The notes below the pieces were generated by a model. It saw only the letters and a list, made by a program, of their open reading frames with translations, had not been told where the DNA came from and ran no database searches. Positions 1-8,449 of a stretch of DNA of 64,000 nucleotides are shown here, one piece after another. Position 1 is the stretch's first letter. Every line of letters begins with the position of its first letter. Made by a program: the position numbers and the translations under genes. The DNA is from Micromonospora phaseoli. Lineage in GTDB: Bacteria; Actinomycetota; Actinomycetes; Mycobacteriales; Micromonosporaceae. Where the stretch lies: contig NZ_FNYV01000012.1 in NCBI RefSeq assembly GCF_900109115.1, forward strand, positions 62,001 to 126,000, given 5' to 3'.

Positions 1-443
1 AGCAGCAGCCGGGCCGCGAGGTCGACCGCGTCGGCCAGCGCCGCCTTCGCCTGGTTGTCCCGACGTCGGGCGAACCGCTGCTGGGACCAACCACCAGCGG
101 CGGTACGGCCCTGCACGTACCGGGCGTCCACCTTGTGCACGGGCAACTGCTCCCCCTCGGCGACGCCCACCGCCACCGCGCCCTTGCGGGCGAGCAGCAG
201 ACCGATCCGCCGAGGTGCGGCGGCGGTGGCCACGAAGGACGGCAACTCGGTGGTGGCCGGGGCGCCAGGCGGCGTGTGCAGCTGCGCGGTCGCGCCGTCC
301 GGGGCGGTCAGCAGCAGGCCGTACGCCTCGACGGTGGTGACGGGCGGGCCGTGCCGGTCGGTGAAGCCGCCTACCCAGCGGTCGATCCGGGCCGGGTCGA
401 CCTCGACCCACCGGCCTCCCCCGGCGGCGGGTCGGCTGCTCAT
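1..443 (-). CDS. acVLRF1-type peptidyl-tRNA hydrolase, 3' end outside the window
   Basis: The ATG is at 441-443 and 147 codons are visible before the left edge, with no stop. The C-terminal part of the visible protein carries GGWSQQRF at residues 117-124 followed by an arginine run, which matches the GxxQ-type active loop (Gln121) of Vms1/eRF1-like release factors. Members of that family cut peptidyl-tRNA on stalled 60S or 50S subunits in ribosome quality control; the actinobacterial branch is called acVLRF1. The first ~110 residues form a beta-rich N-terminal domain. The assignment rests on this motif and the general layout; the function in this organism is inferred. Confidence 0.72.
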   Translation of the reverse strand, partial: MSSRPAAGGGRWVEVDPARIDRWVGGFTDRHGPPVTTVEAYGLLLTAPDGATAQLHTPPGAPATTELPSFVATAAAPRRIGLLLARKGAVAVGVAEGEQLPVHKVDARYVQGRTAAGGWSQQRFARRRDNQAKAALADAVDLAARLL

Positions 444-531
444 CACCCGACCGTACGGCACGGTGGATCTGCCCCGCTCAGCGGAGCTCCACTGCCCCCG
501 GCTGGTCTCGGCCCCGGTCGGCTGCTGCCGG

Positions 532-1188
532 TCATCCGCTCAGGAGCATGCCGACGGCGAGCGCGGCGATGATGGTGCTCGACAACAAGGCGGTCACCAG
601 GCGGCCCCGGTCGCTGGTGAGCGCCCGTCCGATCAACGAGCCACCCCCGGCGACCAGCAGCTGCCAGCTCGCCGAGGCGACGAACGCGCCGAGAGCGAAG
701 ACCATGCCGGTCGCGGCGTCCAGCCCGCCCAGGTCGCGGCGGCCGAGCACCAGGGCCGTGAAGTAGACGACGGTGGCCGGGTTGAGCATCGTCAGCGCGA
801 GGACCCCGGCGAACGCCCGGAGCGGAGTGTCCAGCCCACGCCGCACGACCCCGGCGCTCGGCCGTCCGTCGGAGCCGACGGCCGCACGGGCGGAGCGTCG
901 AGCGGGTAGCGCCCGCCACGCACCGTGGGCGGCGAGCGCGAGCAGCACCGCCGCGGCGACCAGCCGCAGTGGCCCGGCGAGGGGGGTGAGCCAGGCGGCG
1001 ACCGCCGCGCCGCCGAGCGCCGCGGCACCGGCGTAGATCCCGTCGGCGGTGGCCACGCCGAGCGCGGCGGCCGCGCCGACCCGCAACGAGGTACGCGCGG
1101 TGAGCCCGAGAATGAGTACGGCGATCGCGCCGACCGGGATGGCGACGCCGTAGCCGGCGACCACGCCGGCGAGGAACACGGCGGTCAC
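532..1188 (-). CDS. LysE family amino-acid exporter
   Basis: 218 residues from a GTG start. The protein is almost entirely hydrophobic, with about five or six membrane segments, and opens with a GYGVAIPVGAIAVLIL stretch typical of the LysE/RhtB translocators, which export basic or other amino acids across the plasma membrane. The length is normal for the family. The gene stands alone, ending 88 bp before the acVLRF1 gene on the same strand; no LysG-type regulator is adjacent. No clear ribosome-binding site precedes the GTG, so the start is tentative. The substrate cannot be read from the sequence. Confidence 0.8.
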   Translation of the reverse strand: MTAVFLAGVVAGYGVAIPVGAIAVLILGLTARTSLRVGAAAALGVATADGIYAGAAALGGAAVAAWLTPLAGPLRLVAAAVLLALAAHGAWRALPARRSARAAVGSDGRPSAGVVRRGLDTPLRAFAGVLALTMLNPATVVYFTALVLGRRDLGGLDAATGMVFALGAFVASASWQLLVAGGGSLIGRALTSDRGRLVTALLSSTIIAALAVGMLLSG

Positions 1189-1455
1189 GAGGGTGGGCGG
1201 CGGCTCGAGGCGCAGCCCGGCCCGGTCCGCTGTCGGCTCGCGGCGGTGGCCACGACGACAGGGAACGGCATCAACGGGTACGCCTCGCTCACCGGGCCAT
1301 CCTGCGCCGGCAGCCGTCGATCCGCCACGGATTATCCAGGCCCACTACGTTCCAGCGGCTGCCGCCGAGCGCGCGGGGCCGCGAACCTCAGGGGTGGGCA
1401 GGGCATCGGCGCGGCATTCGGGATGCCGCGCCGATGGAGAGCGCGCGAGACCGAC

Positions 1456-1920
1456 TCAGACGTTGAAGCCGAGGGAACGGAGCTGGTCGCGGCCCTCGTC
1501 AGTGATCTTGTCCGGCCCCCACGGCGGCAGCCACACCCAGTTGATCCGGATGTCCGAGACGAGCCCGCCGCCCGGACCGGTGGTCAGCGCCTGTCGGGTC
1601 TGGTCCTCGATCACGTCGGTGAGCGGGCAGGCGGCCGAGGTCAGCGTCATGTCCAGGGTGGCGACGTTCTCGTCGTCGATATGCACGCCGTACAGCAGGC
1701 CCAGGTCGACGACGTTGATGCCCAGCTCCGGGTCCACGACGTCCTTCATCGCCTCCTCGACGTCGTCGACGGCGGCCTTGCCGCCGCCGACCGCCGCCGG
1801 ACCGTCAGTCGCCGCCGGACCGTCAGTCGCCACCGGACCGCCGGCCGCCGGACCACCGGACGTAGCCGGGCTGTCGGTCGCCACGGCGCCCGTCTCCGGC
1901 GTGGTGCTCTCCTCGCTCAT
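1456..1920 (-). CDS. sufT: SufT, DUF59/MIP18-type Fe-S assembly factor
   Basis: 154 residues. The first ~48 are a low-complexity Ala/Thr/Gly/Pro linker built partly from an 18-bp tandem repeat; the conserved DUF59 domain follows (VDDVEEAMKDVVDPELGI, then LTSAACPLTDVIEDQ with the conserved cysteine). This family helps mature Fe-S proteins, either as a cluster carrier or as an adaptor. It is the last gene of the suf operon and its ATG overlaps the sufU stop in an ATGA, which implies translational coupling. The N-terminal extension is unusual compared with the ~100-residue core family. Confidence 0.9.
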   Translation of the reverse strand: MSEESTTPETGAVATDSPATSGGPAAGGPVATDGPAATDGPAAVGGGKAAVDDVEEAMKDVVDPELGINVVDLGLLYGVHIDDENVATLDMTLTSAACPLTDVIEDQTRQALTTGPGGGLVSDIRINWVWLPPWGPDKITDEGRDQLRSLGFNV

Positions 1921-2390
1921 GCCTCAACCTCGGTCGGGCTCGCGCCCACACCGGCGCGTGCCGCGGCGTCCTTGAACGCCATCCACGGCAACAGCGCGCA
2001 TTTGACCCGGGCGGGATAGCGGGCTACGCCCTCGAAGGCCACCCCGTCACCGAGCACGTTCTCGTCCGGCGTGACCTGGCCACGACCGGACATCAGCGCC
2101 ACGAACGCCTCATGCACCTCGAACGCGTCGGCCGTACCCCGGCCGGTCAGCAGTTCGTGCAGCACGCTCGCGGACGCCTGGCTGATCGAGCAGCCGACAC
2201 CGTCGTACGACACGTCGTGCAGCGTGTCTCCGTCGGTGGCCACCCGGATGGTCACCTCGTCTCCACAGGTCGGATTGACGTGGTGCGCCTCGCCCACCTG
2301 GTGGGCCGGGTCTGCGTCGCGCAGCCCGCGGCCCTGTGGGCGCTTGTAGTGATCCAGGATGATCTCCTGGTAAAGAAACTCAAGCTGCAT
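1917..2390 (-). CDS. sufU: SufU, sulfur-transfer / Fe-S scaffold-like protein
   Basis: 157 residues starting MQLEFLYQEIILDHYKRP, the standard SufU N-terminus. The three conserved cysteines are present at 42 (TCGDE), 67 (GVGCSIS) and 131 (VKCALLPW), with Asp44 as the further zinc ligand. In Gram-positive bacteria SufU is a zinc protein that accepts persulfide sulfur from SufS and passes it to SufBCD. It lies 46 bp after sufS and overlaps sufT by 4 nt. I chose the ATG at 2388-2390 because homology begins there; the open frame upstream runs antisense into another frame of sufS. Confidence 0.93.
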   Translation of the reverse strand: MQLEFLYQEIILDHYKRPQGRGLRDADPAHQVGEAHHVNPTCGDEVTIRVATDGDTLHDVSYDGVGCSISQASASVLHELLTGRGTADAFEVHEAFVALMSGRGQVTPDENVLGDGVAFEGVARYPARVKCALLPWMAFKDAAARAGVGASPTEVEA

Positions 2391-2436
2391 CAGGCTGAAC
2401 TCCCCACGACTCGCCCAGGCTCCTGCGTCGCCCGGC

Positions 2437-3741
2437 TCATCGGAACACCTTCCGCACCTGCTCCAGGCCCGCCACCAGGGCGTCGATCTCGTCGCTGGTG
2501 GTGTAGAGGTAGAACGAGGCCCGGGTGGTGGCCGGCACTCCGAACCGGGTGCAGACCGGCCGGGCACAGTGGTGGCCGACCCGTACCTGCACGCCGAGGG
2601 AGTCCAGCACCTGGCCCACGTCGTGCGGGTGCACGTCACCGAGGGCGAAGGAGATGGTGCCGCCCCGGCCGACCGGCACCTCCGGACCGAAGATCCGCAG
2701 GCCGGGCACGGTGCCCAGGGCATCCAGCGCGTACGCGGTCAGCTGCTTCTCGTGCCACTGGACGGCCCGCATGCCGATGCCGGTCAGGTAGTCGACGGCC
2801 GCACCCAGCGCGACCGCCTCGGCGATCGGCGGGGTGCCCGCCTCGAATCGGGCCGGTGGTGCGGCATACGTCGAACCGGCCATCGTCACCGTCTCGATCA
2901 TCGAGCCGCCGCCGAACACCGGCGGCATGGCCGCCAGCAGGTCGGTACGCCCCCAGAGCACCCCGATGCCGGTCGGGCCGCACATCTTGTGCCCGGTGAA
3001 GACGATGAAGTCGGCGTCCAGGTCGACCACGTCGATCGGCATGTGCGGGACCGACTGCGAGCAGTCCAGCAGCAGCAGCGCCCCCACCTCGCGGACCCGG
3101 GCGGTGATCCGTGACGTGGCGTTGACCGTGCCGAGGATGTTGGACATGTGCACCAACGAGACGATCTTCGTCCGTTCGTTGACCAGGTCCGTCAGCCCCG
3201 ACTCGTCCAGCCGTCCGTTGTCGGTGACGCCGAACCAGCGCAGCGTCGCGCCGGTGCGCTCGGCCAGCAGCTGCCACGGGACGATGTTCGAGTGGTGCTC
3301 CATCTCCGAGATGACGATCTCGTCACCCGGCCCGAGCCGGAATCGAGGGTCGGCGTCGGGCCGCAGCGAGGCGTTGGAGAACGCGTACGCCACGATGTTG
3401 ATCGCCTCGGTGGAGTTCTTGGTGAAGACCACCTCGTCGACGCTGGGCGCGTTGACGAACGCGGCGACCTTCGCCCGGGCCCCCTCGTATGCCTCGGTCG
3501 CCTCGGTGCCCAGCGTGTGCACCGACCGGGACACGTTCGCGTTGTGTTGCGCGTAGTGCTCGGCCAGCACGTCGAGCACCTGGCGTGGCTTGTGCGAGGT
3601 GTTGGCGCTGTCGAGGTAGACCAGCGGATGCCCGTTGATCTCCCGAGCCAGGATCGGGAAGTCGGCGCGTACCGCCGCCACGTCGTAGCTCGGCGCGTCG
3701 TCGTACTGCGGCATCCCCGGCGGGATCGCGATGGTGGTCAT
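2437..3741 (-). CDS. sufS: SufS cysteine desulfurase
   Basis: 434 residues, a class V aminotransferase-fold PLP enzyme that converts cysteine to alanine and leaves a persulfide for Fe-S assembly. The PLP lysine is Lys252 (FTGHKMCGPTG) and the catalytic cysteine is Cys392 (VGHHCARPVC) on the short SufS-type loop, so this is a group II desulfurase. The His149-His150 pair (EMEHHSN) that stacks on PLP is also present. The start codon is the ATG of MTTIAIPPG; sufC ends 26 bp upstream. The length is ~20 residues above the family norm because of an N-terminal tail. Confidence 0.95.
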   Translation of the reverse strand: MTTIAIPPGMPQYDDAPSYDVAAVRADFPILAREINGHPLVYLDSANTSHKPRQVLDVLAEHYAQHNANVSRSVHTLGTEATEAYEGARAKVAAFVNAPSVDEVVFTKNSTEAINIVAYAFSNASLRPDADPRFRLGPGDEIVISEMEHHSNIVPWQLLAERTGATLRWFGVTDNGRLDESGLTDLVNERTKIVSLVHMSNILGTVNATSRITARVREVGALLLLDCSQSVPHMPIDVVDLDADFIVFTGHKMCGPTGIGVLWGRTDLLAAMPPVFGGGSMIETVTMAGSTYAAPPARFEAGTPPIAEAVALGAAVDYLTGIGMRAVQWHEKQLTAYALDALGTVPGLRIFGPEVPVGRGGTISFALGDVHPHDVGQVLDSLGVQVRVGHHCARPVCTRFGVPATTRASFYLYTTSDEIDALVAGLEQVRKVFR

Positions 3742-3767
3742 CGTCGTGACCGGCCCTTCCTTCGGGA

Positions 3768-4541
3768 TCAGACCCGCGCCGAACCGGCCCCGGCCGCGTA
3801 CCGCTCGTAGCCGGACTCCTCGAGCTTGTCGGCCAGCTCCGGACCGCCCTGCTCGACGATCCGGCCGGCGACGAAGACGTGCACGAAGTCGGGCTTGATG
3901 TAGCGCAGGATCCGGGTGTAGTGGGTGATCAGCAGCAGGCCGGTGTCACCGGTGTCGCGCACCCGGTTCACCCCCTCGCTCACCACCCGCAGCGCGTCCA
4001 CGTCGAGGCCGGAGTCGGTCTCGTCGAGGATGGCCATCTTGGGCCTGAGCAGCTCCAGCTGCACGATCTCGTGCCGCTTCTTCTCGCCGCCGGAGAAGCC
4101 CTCGTTGACGTTGCGCTGGGCGAAGGCCGGGTCCATGTGCAGGCGCTCCATGGCGCCGCGCAGTTCGCCGCCCCAGGTGCGCAGCTTCGGCGCCTCGCCG
4201 TCGAGGGCGGTCTTGGCGGTGCGCAGGAAGTTCGCCACCGAAACGCCGGGCACCTCGACCGGGTACTGCATGGCGAGGAAGAGACCGGCGCGGGCCCGCT
4301 CGTCGACGGAGAGTTCCAGCACGTCGACGCCGTCCAGGGTCACCGAACCGCCGGTGATCTCGTACTTCGGGTGGCCGGCGATCGAGTATGCCAGGGTCGA
4401 CTTGCCGGAGCCGTTCGGCCCCATGATGGCGTGGGTCTCCCCGGAGCGCACGGTCAGGTCGACACCGGCCAGGATCGGCTTGAGCTCACCCTCGGGCAGC
4501 TTGACCGACACCTGCAGGTCACGAATCTCCAGGGTGCTCAT
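3768..4541 (-). CDS. sufC: SufC, ATPase of the SufBCD scaffold
   Basis: 257 residues. ABC ATPase signatures are complete: Walker A GPNGSGKST at 41-49, Q-loop Gln92, signature SGGEKKR at 150-156 and Walker B ending LDETDSGLD near 172-180. SufC drives conformational change of the SufB-SufD scaffold in the cytosol. The ATG at 4539-4541 overlaps the stop of the Rieske gene (ATGA), which fixes the start; a longer in-frame reading upstream would run antisense-like sequence unrelated to SufC. Confidence 0.95.
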   Translation of the reverse strand: MSTLEIRDLQVSVKLPEGELKPILAGVDLTVRSGETHAIMGPNGSGKSTLAYSIAGHPKYEITGGSVTLDGVDVLELSVDERARAGLFLAMQYPVEVPGVSVANFLRTAKTALDGEAPKLRTWGGELRGAMERLHMDPAFAQRNVNEGFSGGEKKRHEIVQLELLRPKMAILDETDSGLDVDALRVVSEGVNRVRDTGDTGLLLITHYTRILRYIKPDFVHVFVAGRIVEQGGPELADKLEESGYERYAAGAGSARV

Positions 4542-4885
4542 TTTCGGGTCACTCCATTGCTCGGCGTCGGGCGGCCGTCGTCGCCCACGGGAAGGTAGAT
4601 GTCGCCGTCGCGGACTTCGACGGGGTAGACGGGTACTGGTTCGGTGGCGGGCAGCCCGGTGGGCTCGCCGGTACGCAGGTCGAAACGGGAGCCGTGCAGC
4701 CAGCACTCCAACGTGCACCCGTCCACCTCCCCTTCGGAGAGGGCGACCGCGGCGTGTGAGCACTCGTCGAACACGGCGTGGAACGAGCCGTCGTCGGCGT
4801 GCACCAGCGCGATCTGGGTGCCGTCGACGTCCGCGCTGATCGCGGTGCCCTTCGGCACGTCCTCGACGGCGCAGATCCGGATCAT
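4538..4885 (-). CDS. Rieske-type [2Fe-2S] ferredoxin inside the suf operon
   Basis: 115 residues with the two Rieske boxes CSH (residues 42-44) and CWLH (61-64) that bind a [2Fe-2S] cluster through two Cys and two His, in the short-box arrangement of dioxygenase-type ferredoxins (NirD/BphF-like). There is no signal peptide or membrane segment, so it is cytosolic. It is coupled on both sides: its ATG shares one base with the sufD stop (TGATG) and its stop overlaps sufC. Its fixed position between sufD and sufC in actinobacteria suggests an electron donor or client in cluster assembly; that role is inferred. Confidence 0.9.
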   Translation of the reverse strand: MIRICAVEDVPKGTAISADVDGTQIALVHADDGSFHAVFDECSHAAVALSEGEVDGCTLECWLHGSRFDLRTGEPTGLPATEPVPVYPVEVRDGDIYLPVGDDGRPTPSNGVTRK

Positions 4886-6027
4886 CAGGCGCCCGCCTTG
4901 GTCAGCCGATCCTCGATCGTCGCGCCGAGCCGCTCGCGCAGCTCCTCGACCGGGATCTTGTTCAGCAGCTCGGCGAAGAAGCCGCGTACCACCAGGCGCC
5001 GGGCCTCGCTCTCCGGGATGCCCCGGGCCATCAGGTAGAACAGCTGCTCGTCGTCGAAGCGCCCGGTGGCGCTCGCGTGACCGGCACCGGCGATCTCGCC
5101 GGTCTCGATCTCCAGGTTCGGCACGGAATCGGCGCGCGCACCGTCGGTGAGCAGCAGGTTCCGGTTGATCTCGTACGTGTCGGTGCCCGTCGCCTCCGCG
5201 CGGATCAGCACGTCGCCGACCCAGACCGTGCGGGCGCTCTCCCCCTGCAGCGCGCCCCGGTAGCCGACGTAGCTGCGGCAGTCCGGCACGGTGTGGTCGA
5301 CCAGTTGGCGGTGCTCCAGGTGCTGGCCGGAGTCGGCGAAGTAGACGCCGTACAGCTCGGCCTCGCCGCCCCGGTCGGTGTACTCCACCGTGGTGTGCTG
5401 ACGGACCAGGTCGCCGCCGAGGGTGACCTGCACGTGCAGTACCCGCGCGTTGCGGCCCAGCCGCACCTTCAGGTGCTGCGCCTGCACCGCGTCGTCGGCC
5501 CAGTCGGCGACGGTGACCAGAGTCAGCTTCGCCCCGTCGCCGACCGTCACCTCGACGTTGTCGGCCAGCGTGGTCGAGCCCACCTGCTCCAGCACCAGGA
5601 CCGCCTCGGCGAACCGCTCCACCTGCACCACGGTGTGCCCGAAGGCCACCCCGTCGGTGCCCTCGCCGATCACCCGCAGGGTCGCCGGCCCGCTGATCAC
5701 GGCGTCCTGCGCCACCCGCACCAGCAGCGCCTGCGCGGCACCGCCGTACGCCAGCGCGCTGACCCGGTCGAACGGGGTGAGCACCCCGCCCACCCGTGGG
5801 TCCTCGGTGCCGATCCGCTCGACGGTCACGCCCTCGGGCAGGTCGGCGTACTCGTGCCGGACCGTGGCGGTGGCGGTCGGGTCGTCGCCGACCAGCCCGC
5901 GCAGCCGCTTGAGCGGGGTGAAGCGCCACTCCTCCTCCAGGCCGGTGAGGGCCGGGAAGTCAGCGACGTCGTACGAGCGCAGCGCCTGCGACTTGGTGCT
6001 GGGCGGCGCGGAAGCCTGGGTAGTCAT
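4885..6027 (-). CDS. sufD: SufD, Fe-S scaffold subunit
   Basis: 380 residues from the ATG of MTTQASAPPSTKSQ, preceded by an AAGGAAGAG purine run. The C-terminal SufB/SufD beta-helix domain is clear, including GQHLEHRQLVDHT and the closing segment SATGRFDDEQLFYLMARGIPESEARRL (given only in part) that resembles SufB. SufD pairs with SufB and SufC to build clusters. An alternative in-frame start 25 codons upstream, just after the sufB stop, cannot be excluded, but that extension lacks family similarity. Confidence 0.92.
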   Translation of the reverse strand: MTTQASAPPSTKSQALRSYDVADFPALTGLEEEWRFTPLKRLRGLVGDDPTATATVRHEYADLPEGVTVERIGTEDPRVGGVLTPFDRVSALAYGGAAQALLVRVAQDAVISGPATLRVIGEGTDGVAFGHTVVQVERFAEAVLVLEQVGSTTLADNVEVTVGDGAKLTLVTVADWADDAVQAQHLKVRLGRNARVLHVQVTLGGDLVRQHTTVEYTDRGGEAELYGVYFADSGQHLEHRQLVDHTVPDCRSYVGYRGALQGESARTVWVGDVLIRAEATGTDTYEINRNLLLTDGARADSVPNLEIETGEIAGAGHASATGRFDDEQLFYLMARGIPESEARRLVVRGFFAELLNKIPVEELRERLGATIEDRLTKAGA

Positions 6028-6114
6028 CTCTTCCTTGCTTGTATCTGCGACGACGGTGTCAGTTGAACCGGAGGCGGACCGGGACCAGGCACGGCCCGCC
6101 ACGACGCGGCGGCG

Positions 6115-7545
6115 TCAGCCGACCGCGCCCTCCATCTGCAGCTCGATCAGGCGGTTGAGCTCCAGGGCGTACTCCATGGGCAGTTCCTTGGCGATCGGCT
6201 CGATGAAGCCGCGCACGATCATCGCCATCGCCTCGTCCTCGCTGAGACCCCGGCTCATCAGGTAGAAGAGCTGGTCCTCGCTGACCTTGGAGACGGTCGC
6301 CTCGTGCCCCATCGACACGTCGTCCTCACGGATGTCGACGTACGGGTAGGTGTCCGAGCGGGAGATCGTGTCGACCAGCAACGCGTCGCACTTGACCGTG
6401 CTGCGGCTGTTGGTCGAACCCTCCAGCACCTGCACCAGCCCCCGGTACGAGGTGCGGCCGCCGCCCCGGGCGATCGACTTCGACACGATGGTGCTGCTGG
6501 TGTGCGGCGCGGCGTGCACCATCTTGGCACCCGCGTCCTGGTGCTGGCCCTCGCCGGCCATGGCGACCGAGAGCACCTCGCCCTTGGCGTGCTCGCCGGT
6601 CATGTAGACCGCCGGGTACTTCATGGTCACCTTGGAGCCGATGTTGCCGTCGATCCACTCCATGGTCGCGCCCTCGTGGCACACGGCACGCTTGGTGACC
6701 AGGTTGTAGACGTTGTTGGACCAGTTCTGGATGGTCGTGTAGCGGCACCGGGCGTTCTTCTTGACGATGATCTCCACCACGGCGCTGTGCAGCGAGTCCG
6801 AGGAGTAGATGGGCGCGGTGCAGCCCTCGACGTAGTGCACGTACGCGCCCTCGTCGACGATGATCAGCGTCCGCTCGAACTGGCCCATGTTCTCGGTGTT
6901 GATCCGGAAGTACGCCTGCAGCGGGATCTCCACCTGCACGCCCTTCGGCACGTAGATGAACGAGCCACCGGACCAGACCGAGGTGTTCAGCGCGGCGAAC
7001 TTGTTGTCGCCGACCGGGATGACCGTGCCGAAGTACTCCTTGAAGACGTCCTCGTGCTCCTTGAGCGCGGTGTCCGTGTCCAGGAAGAGGACGCCCTGCT
7101 CCTCCAGATCCTCACGGATCTTGTGGTAGACCACCTCGGACTCGTACTGGGCGGCGACACCGGCGACCAGGCGCTGCTTCTCCGCCTCCGGGATACCCAG
7201 CTTGTCGTAGGTGTTCTTGATGTCCTCGGGCAGGTCCTCCCAGCTGGTGGCCTGCTTCTCGGTGGAGCGCACGAAGTACTTGATGTTGTCGAAGTCGATC
7301 CCGGTGAGGTCGGCGCCCCAGGCCGGCATCGGCTTGCGCCCGAACAGCCGCAGGCCCTTCAGACGCAGGTCGAGCATCCAGGCCGGCTCGTTCTTCTTGG
7401 CCGAGATGTCCCGCACCACCGCCTCGTTGAGGCCACGCTGGGCGACCGCCCCGGCGACGTCGGAGTCGGCCCAGCCGTACTCGTAGTTGCCCAGGGCGGC
7501 GAGCTGCTCCTCCTGGGTCAGGGGCTGGACGATCTGCTCGGTCAT
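6115..7545 (-). CDS. sufB: SufB, Fe-S scaffold subunit
   Basis: 476 residues, the usual length. The strongly conserved SufB segments are present: NTSVWSGGSFIYVPKGVQVE, the YVEGCTAPIYS loop with its cysteine, the NWSNNVYNLVTKRA strand, and FYLMSRGLSEDEAMAMIVRG near the C-terminus. SufB holds the nascent cluster in the SufBC2D complex. The ATG at 7543-7545 overlaps the sufR stop by 4 nt, so repressor and scaffold are translated as one unit. It is followed after 87 bp by sufD. Confidence 0.96.
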   Translation of the reverse strand: MTEQIVQPLTQEEQLAALGNYEYGWADSDVAGAVAQRGLNEAVVRDISAKKNEPAWMLDLRLKGLRLFGRKPMPAWGADLTGIDFDNIKYFVRSTEKQATSWEDLPEDIKNTYDKLGIPEAEKQRLVAGVAAQYESEVVYHKIREDLEEQGVLFLDTDTALKEHEDVFKEYFGTVIPVGDNKFAALNTSVWSGGSFIYVPKGVQVEIPLQAYFRINTENMGQFERTLIIVDEGAYVHYVEGCTAPIYSSDSLHSAVVEIIVKKNARCRYTTIQNWSNNVYNLVTKRAVCHEGATMEWIDGNIGSKVTMKYPAVYMTGEHAKGEVLSVAMAGEGQHQDAGAKMVHAAPHTSSTIVSKSIARGGGRTSYRGLVQVLEGSTNSRSTVKCDALLVDTISRSDTYPYVDIREDDVSMGHEATVSKVSEDQLFYLMSRGLSEDEAMAMIVRGFIEPIAKELPMEYALELNRLIELQMEGAVG

Positions 7546-8333
7546 CTATCTGTCCTCACAGTGGTGACGGTCATACCGGACTGGGCGCGCGGCGGGCCGG
7601 GAATGTGCGTGGTGCACACCCCGTCGCCGTGCGCGATGGTGGCCAGGCGCTGCACGTGGGTGCCGACCAGGCGGGAGATCACCGTGGTCTCGGCCTCGCA
7701 CAGCGCGGGGAACTCGGCGGCCACGTGTGCCACCGGGCAGTGATGCTGGCAGAGCTGGCCACCGGAGGCGATCGTGGACGCACTGGCAGCGTATCCCTCG
7801 GCGGTGAGCGCCGCGGCGAGTGCCTCCGCACGGGCCATCGGGTCGTCCCCCGCGTCGGCCAGGGCGGCCCGGCAGCGGGCCTCCAGCGCGGCCACCTGCT
7901 CGGCGGCGAACCTCTCCACCGCCTGGGAGCCGCCGGTGCGAGCGATCCAGCGCAGCGCGGCGGTGGCCATGTTGTCGTAGTGGTGGGTGCCACACCGGCT
8001 GCGCGCCGCGTCGGTCAGCAGGAACACCTTGGCCGGCCGGCCCCGCCCGCGGTGGCCGCGCACGGCCTGCTCGCGGGCGACGACGTCGCCGTCGACCAGC
8101 ATCGCGTCGAGGTGCCGGCGAATCGCCGCCGGGCTGAGTCCCAGCGCGTCGCCCAACTGGGCGGCGGTGGCGGCGCGGCGCTCCAGCAGCAGCTGGGTGA
8201 CCCGGTCGCGGGTCGGCAGGTCCGCTGCGGCAGTGCCGGGAGGCACGGACGCGGCCTGGGCGGCCGACACCGGCCCGCCGGCGGCCACCCAGGCCCCCGG
8301 CTGGTGCCCGGTGAGCCCCGCCGCCTTTTTCAC
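7542..8333 (-). CDS. sufR: SufR, Fe-S-sensing repressor of the suf operon
   Basis: 263 residues from a GTG at 8331-8333. A winged helix-turn-helix occupies about residues 45-110 (QLGDALGLSPAAIRRHLDAM). The C-terminal half carries the cluster-binding pattern C-x3-C-x12-C at Cys195, Cys199 and Cys212, the spacing known for actinobacterial SufR; a further cysteine is Cys240. When the cluster is lost, repression of suf is relieved. The start was chosen because a promoter-like -35/-10 pair ends just before this GTG; a second GTG at 8342 and a TTG at 8369 are alternatives, but both would place the start inside that promoter. Confidence 0.88.
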   Translation of the reverse strand: MKKAAGLTGHQPGAWVAAGGPVSAAQAASVPPGTAAADLPTRDRVTQLLLERRAATAAQLGDALGLSPAAIRRHLDAMLVDGDVVAREQAVRGHRGRGRPAKVFLLTDAARSRCGTHHYDNMATAALRWIARTGGSQAVERFAAEQVAALEARCRAALADAGDDPMARAEALAAALTAEGYAASASTIASGGQLCQHHCPVAHVAAEFPALCEAETTVISRLVGTHVQRLATIAHGDGVCTTHIPGPPRAQSGMTVTTVRTDR

Positions 8334-8340
8334 AACGCCC

Positions 8341-8369
8341 ACGTTACGTAATTCAGTCAGGGCCTGCAA
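8341..8369 (-). promoter_or_regulatory. suf operon promoter
   Basis: On the minus strand TTGCAG (8369-8364) and TAACGT (8346-8341) are separated by exactly 17 bp. The last T of the -10 lies 8 nt before the sufR GTG, so the message would be leaderless or nearly so. Prediction from sequence only. Confidence 0.55.
8344..8351. promoter_or_regulatory. Candidate SufR operator palindrome
   Basis: The perfect 8-bp palindrome TTACGTAA overlaps the upstream half of the predicted sufR -10 box. A SufR dimer bound here would block the promoter. A second, weaker dyad (CAAC-N6-GTTA at 8333-8346) resembles the CAAC-N6-GTTG form reported for cyanobacterial SufR. Which of the two is used is not decided by the sequence. 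Confidence 0.4.
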
Positions 8370-8436
8370 ACGCGGGGTCCGGTGATCCGAGCCACCGCAT
8401 GGGCGGAGTCACCCGATCGGCGACAACTACGGTGCG

Positions 8437-8449
8437 TAGGATTCGCCTC
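8437..8449 (+). promoter_or_regulatory. ctaA promoter -10 (leaderless)
   Basis: TAGGAT at 8437-8442 ends 8 nt before the GTG of ctaA at 8450. No convincing -35 is visible. The position implies that transcription starts at or within a base of the start codon. Confidence 0.5.
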
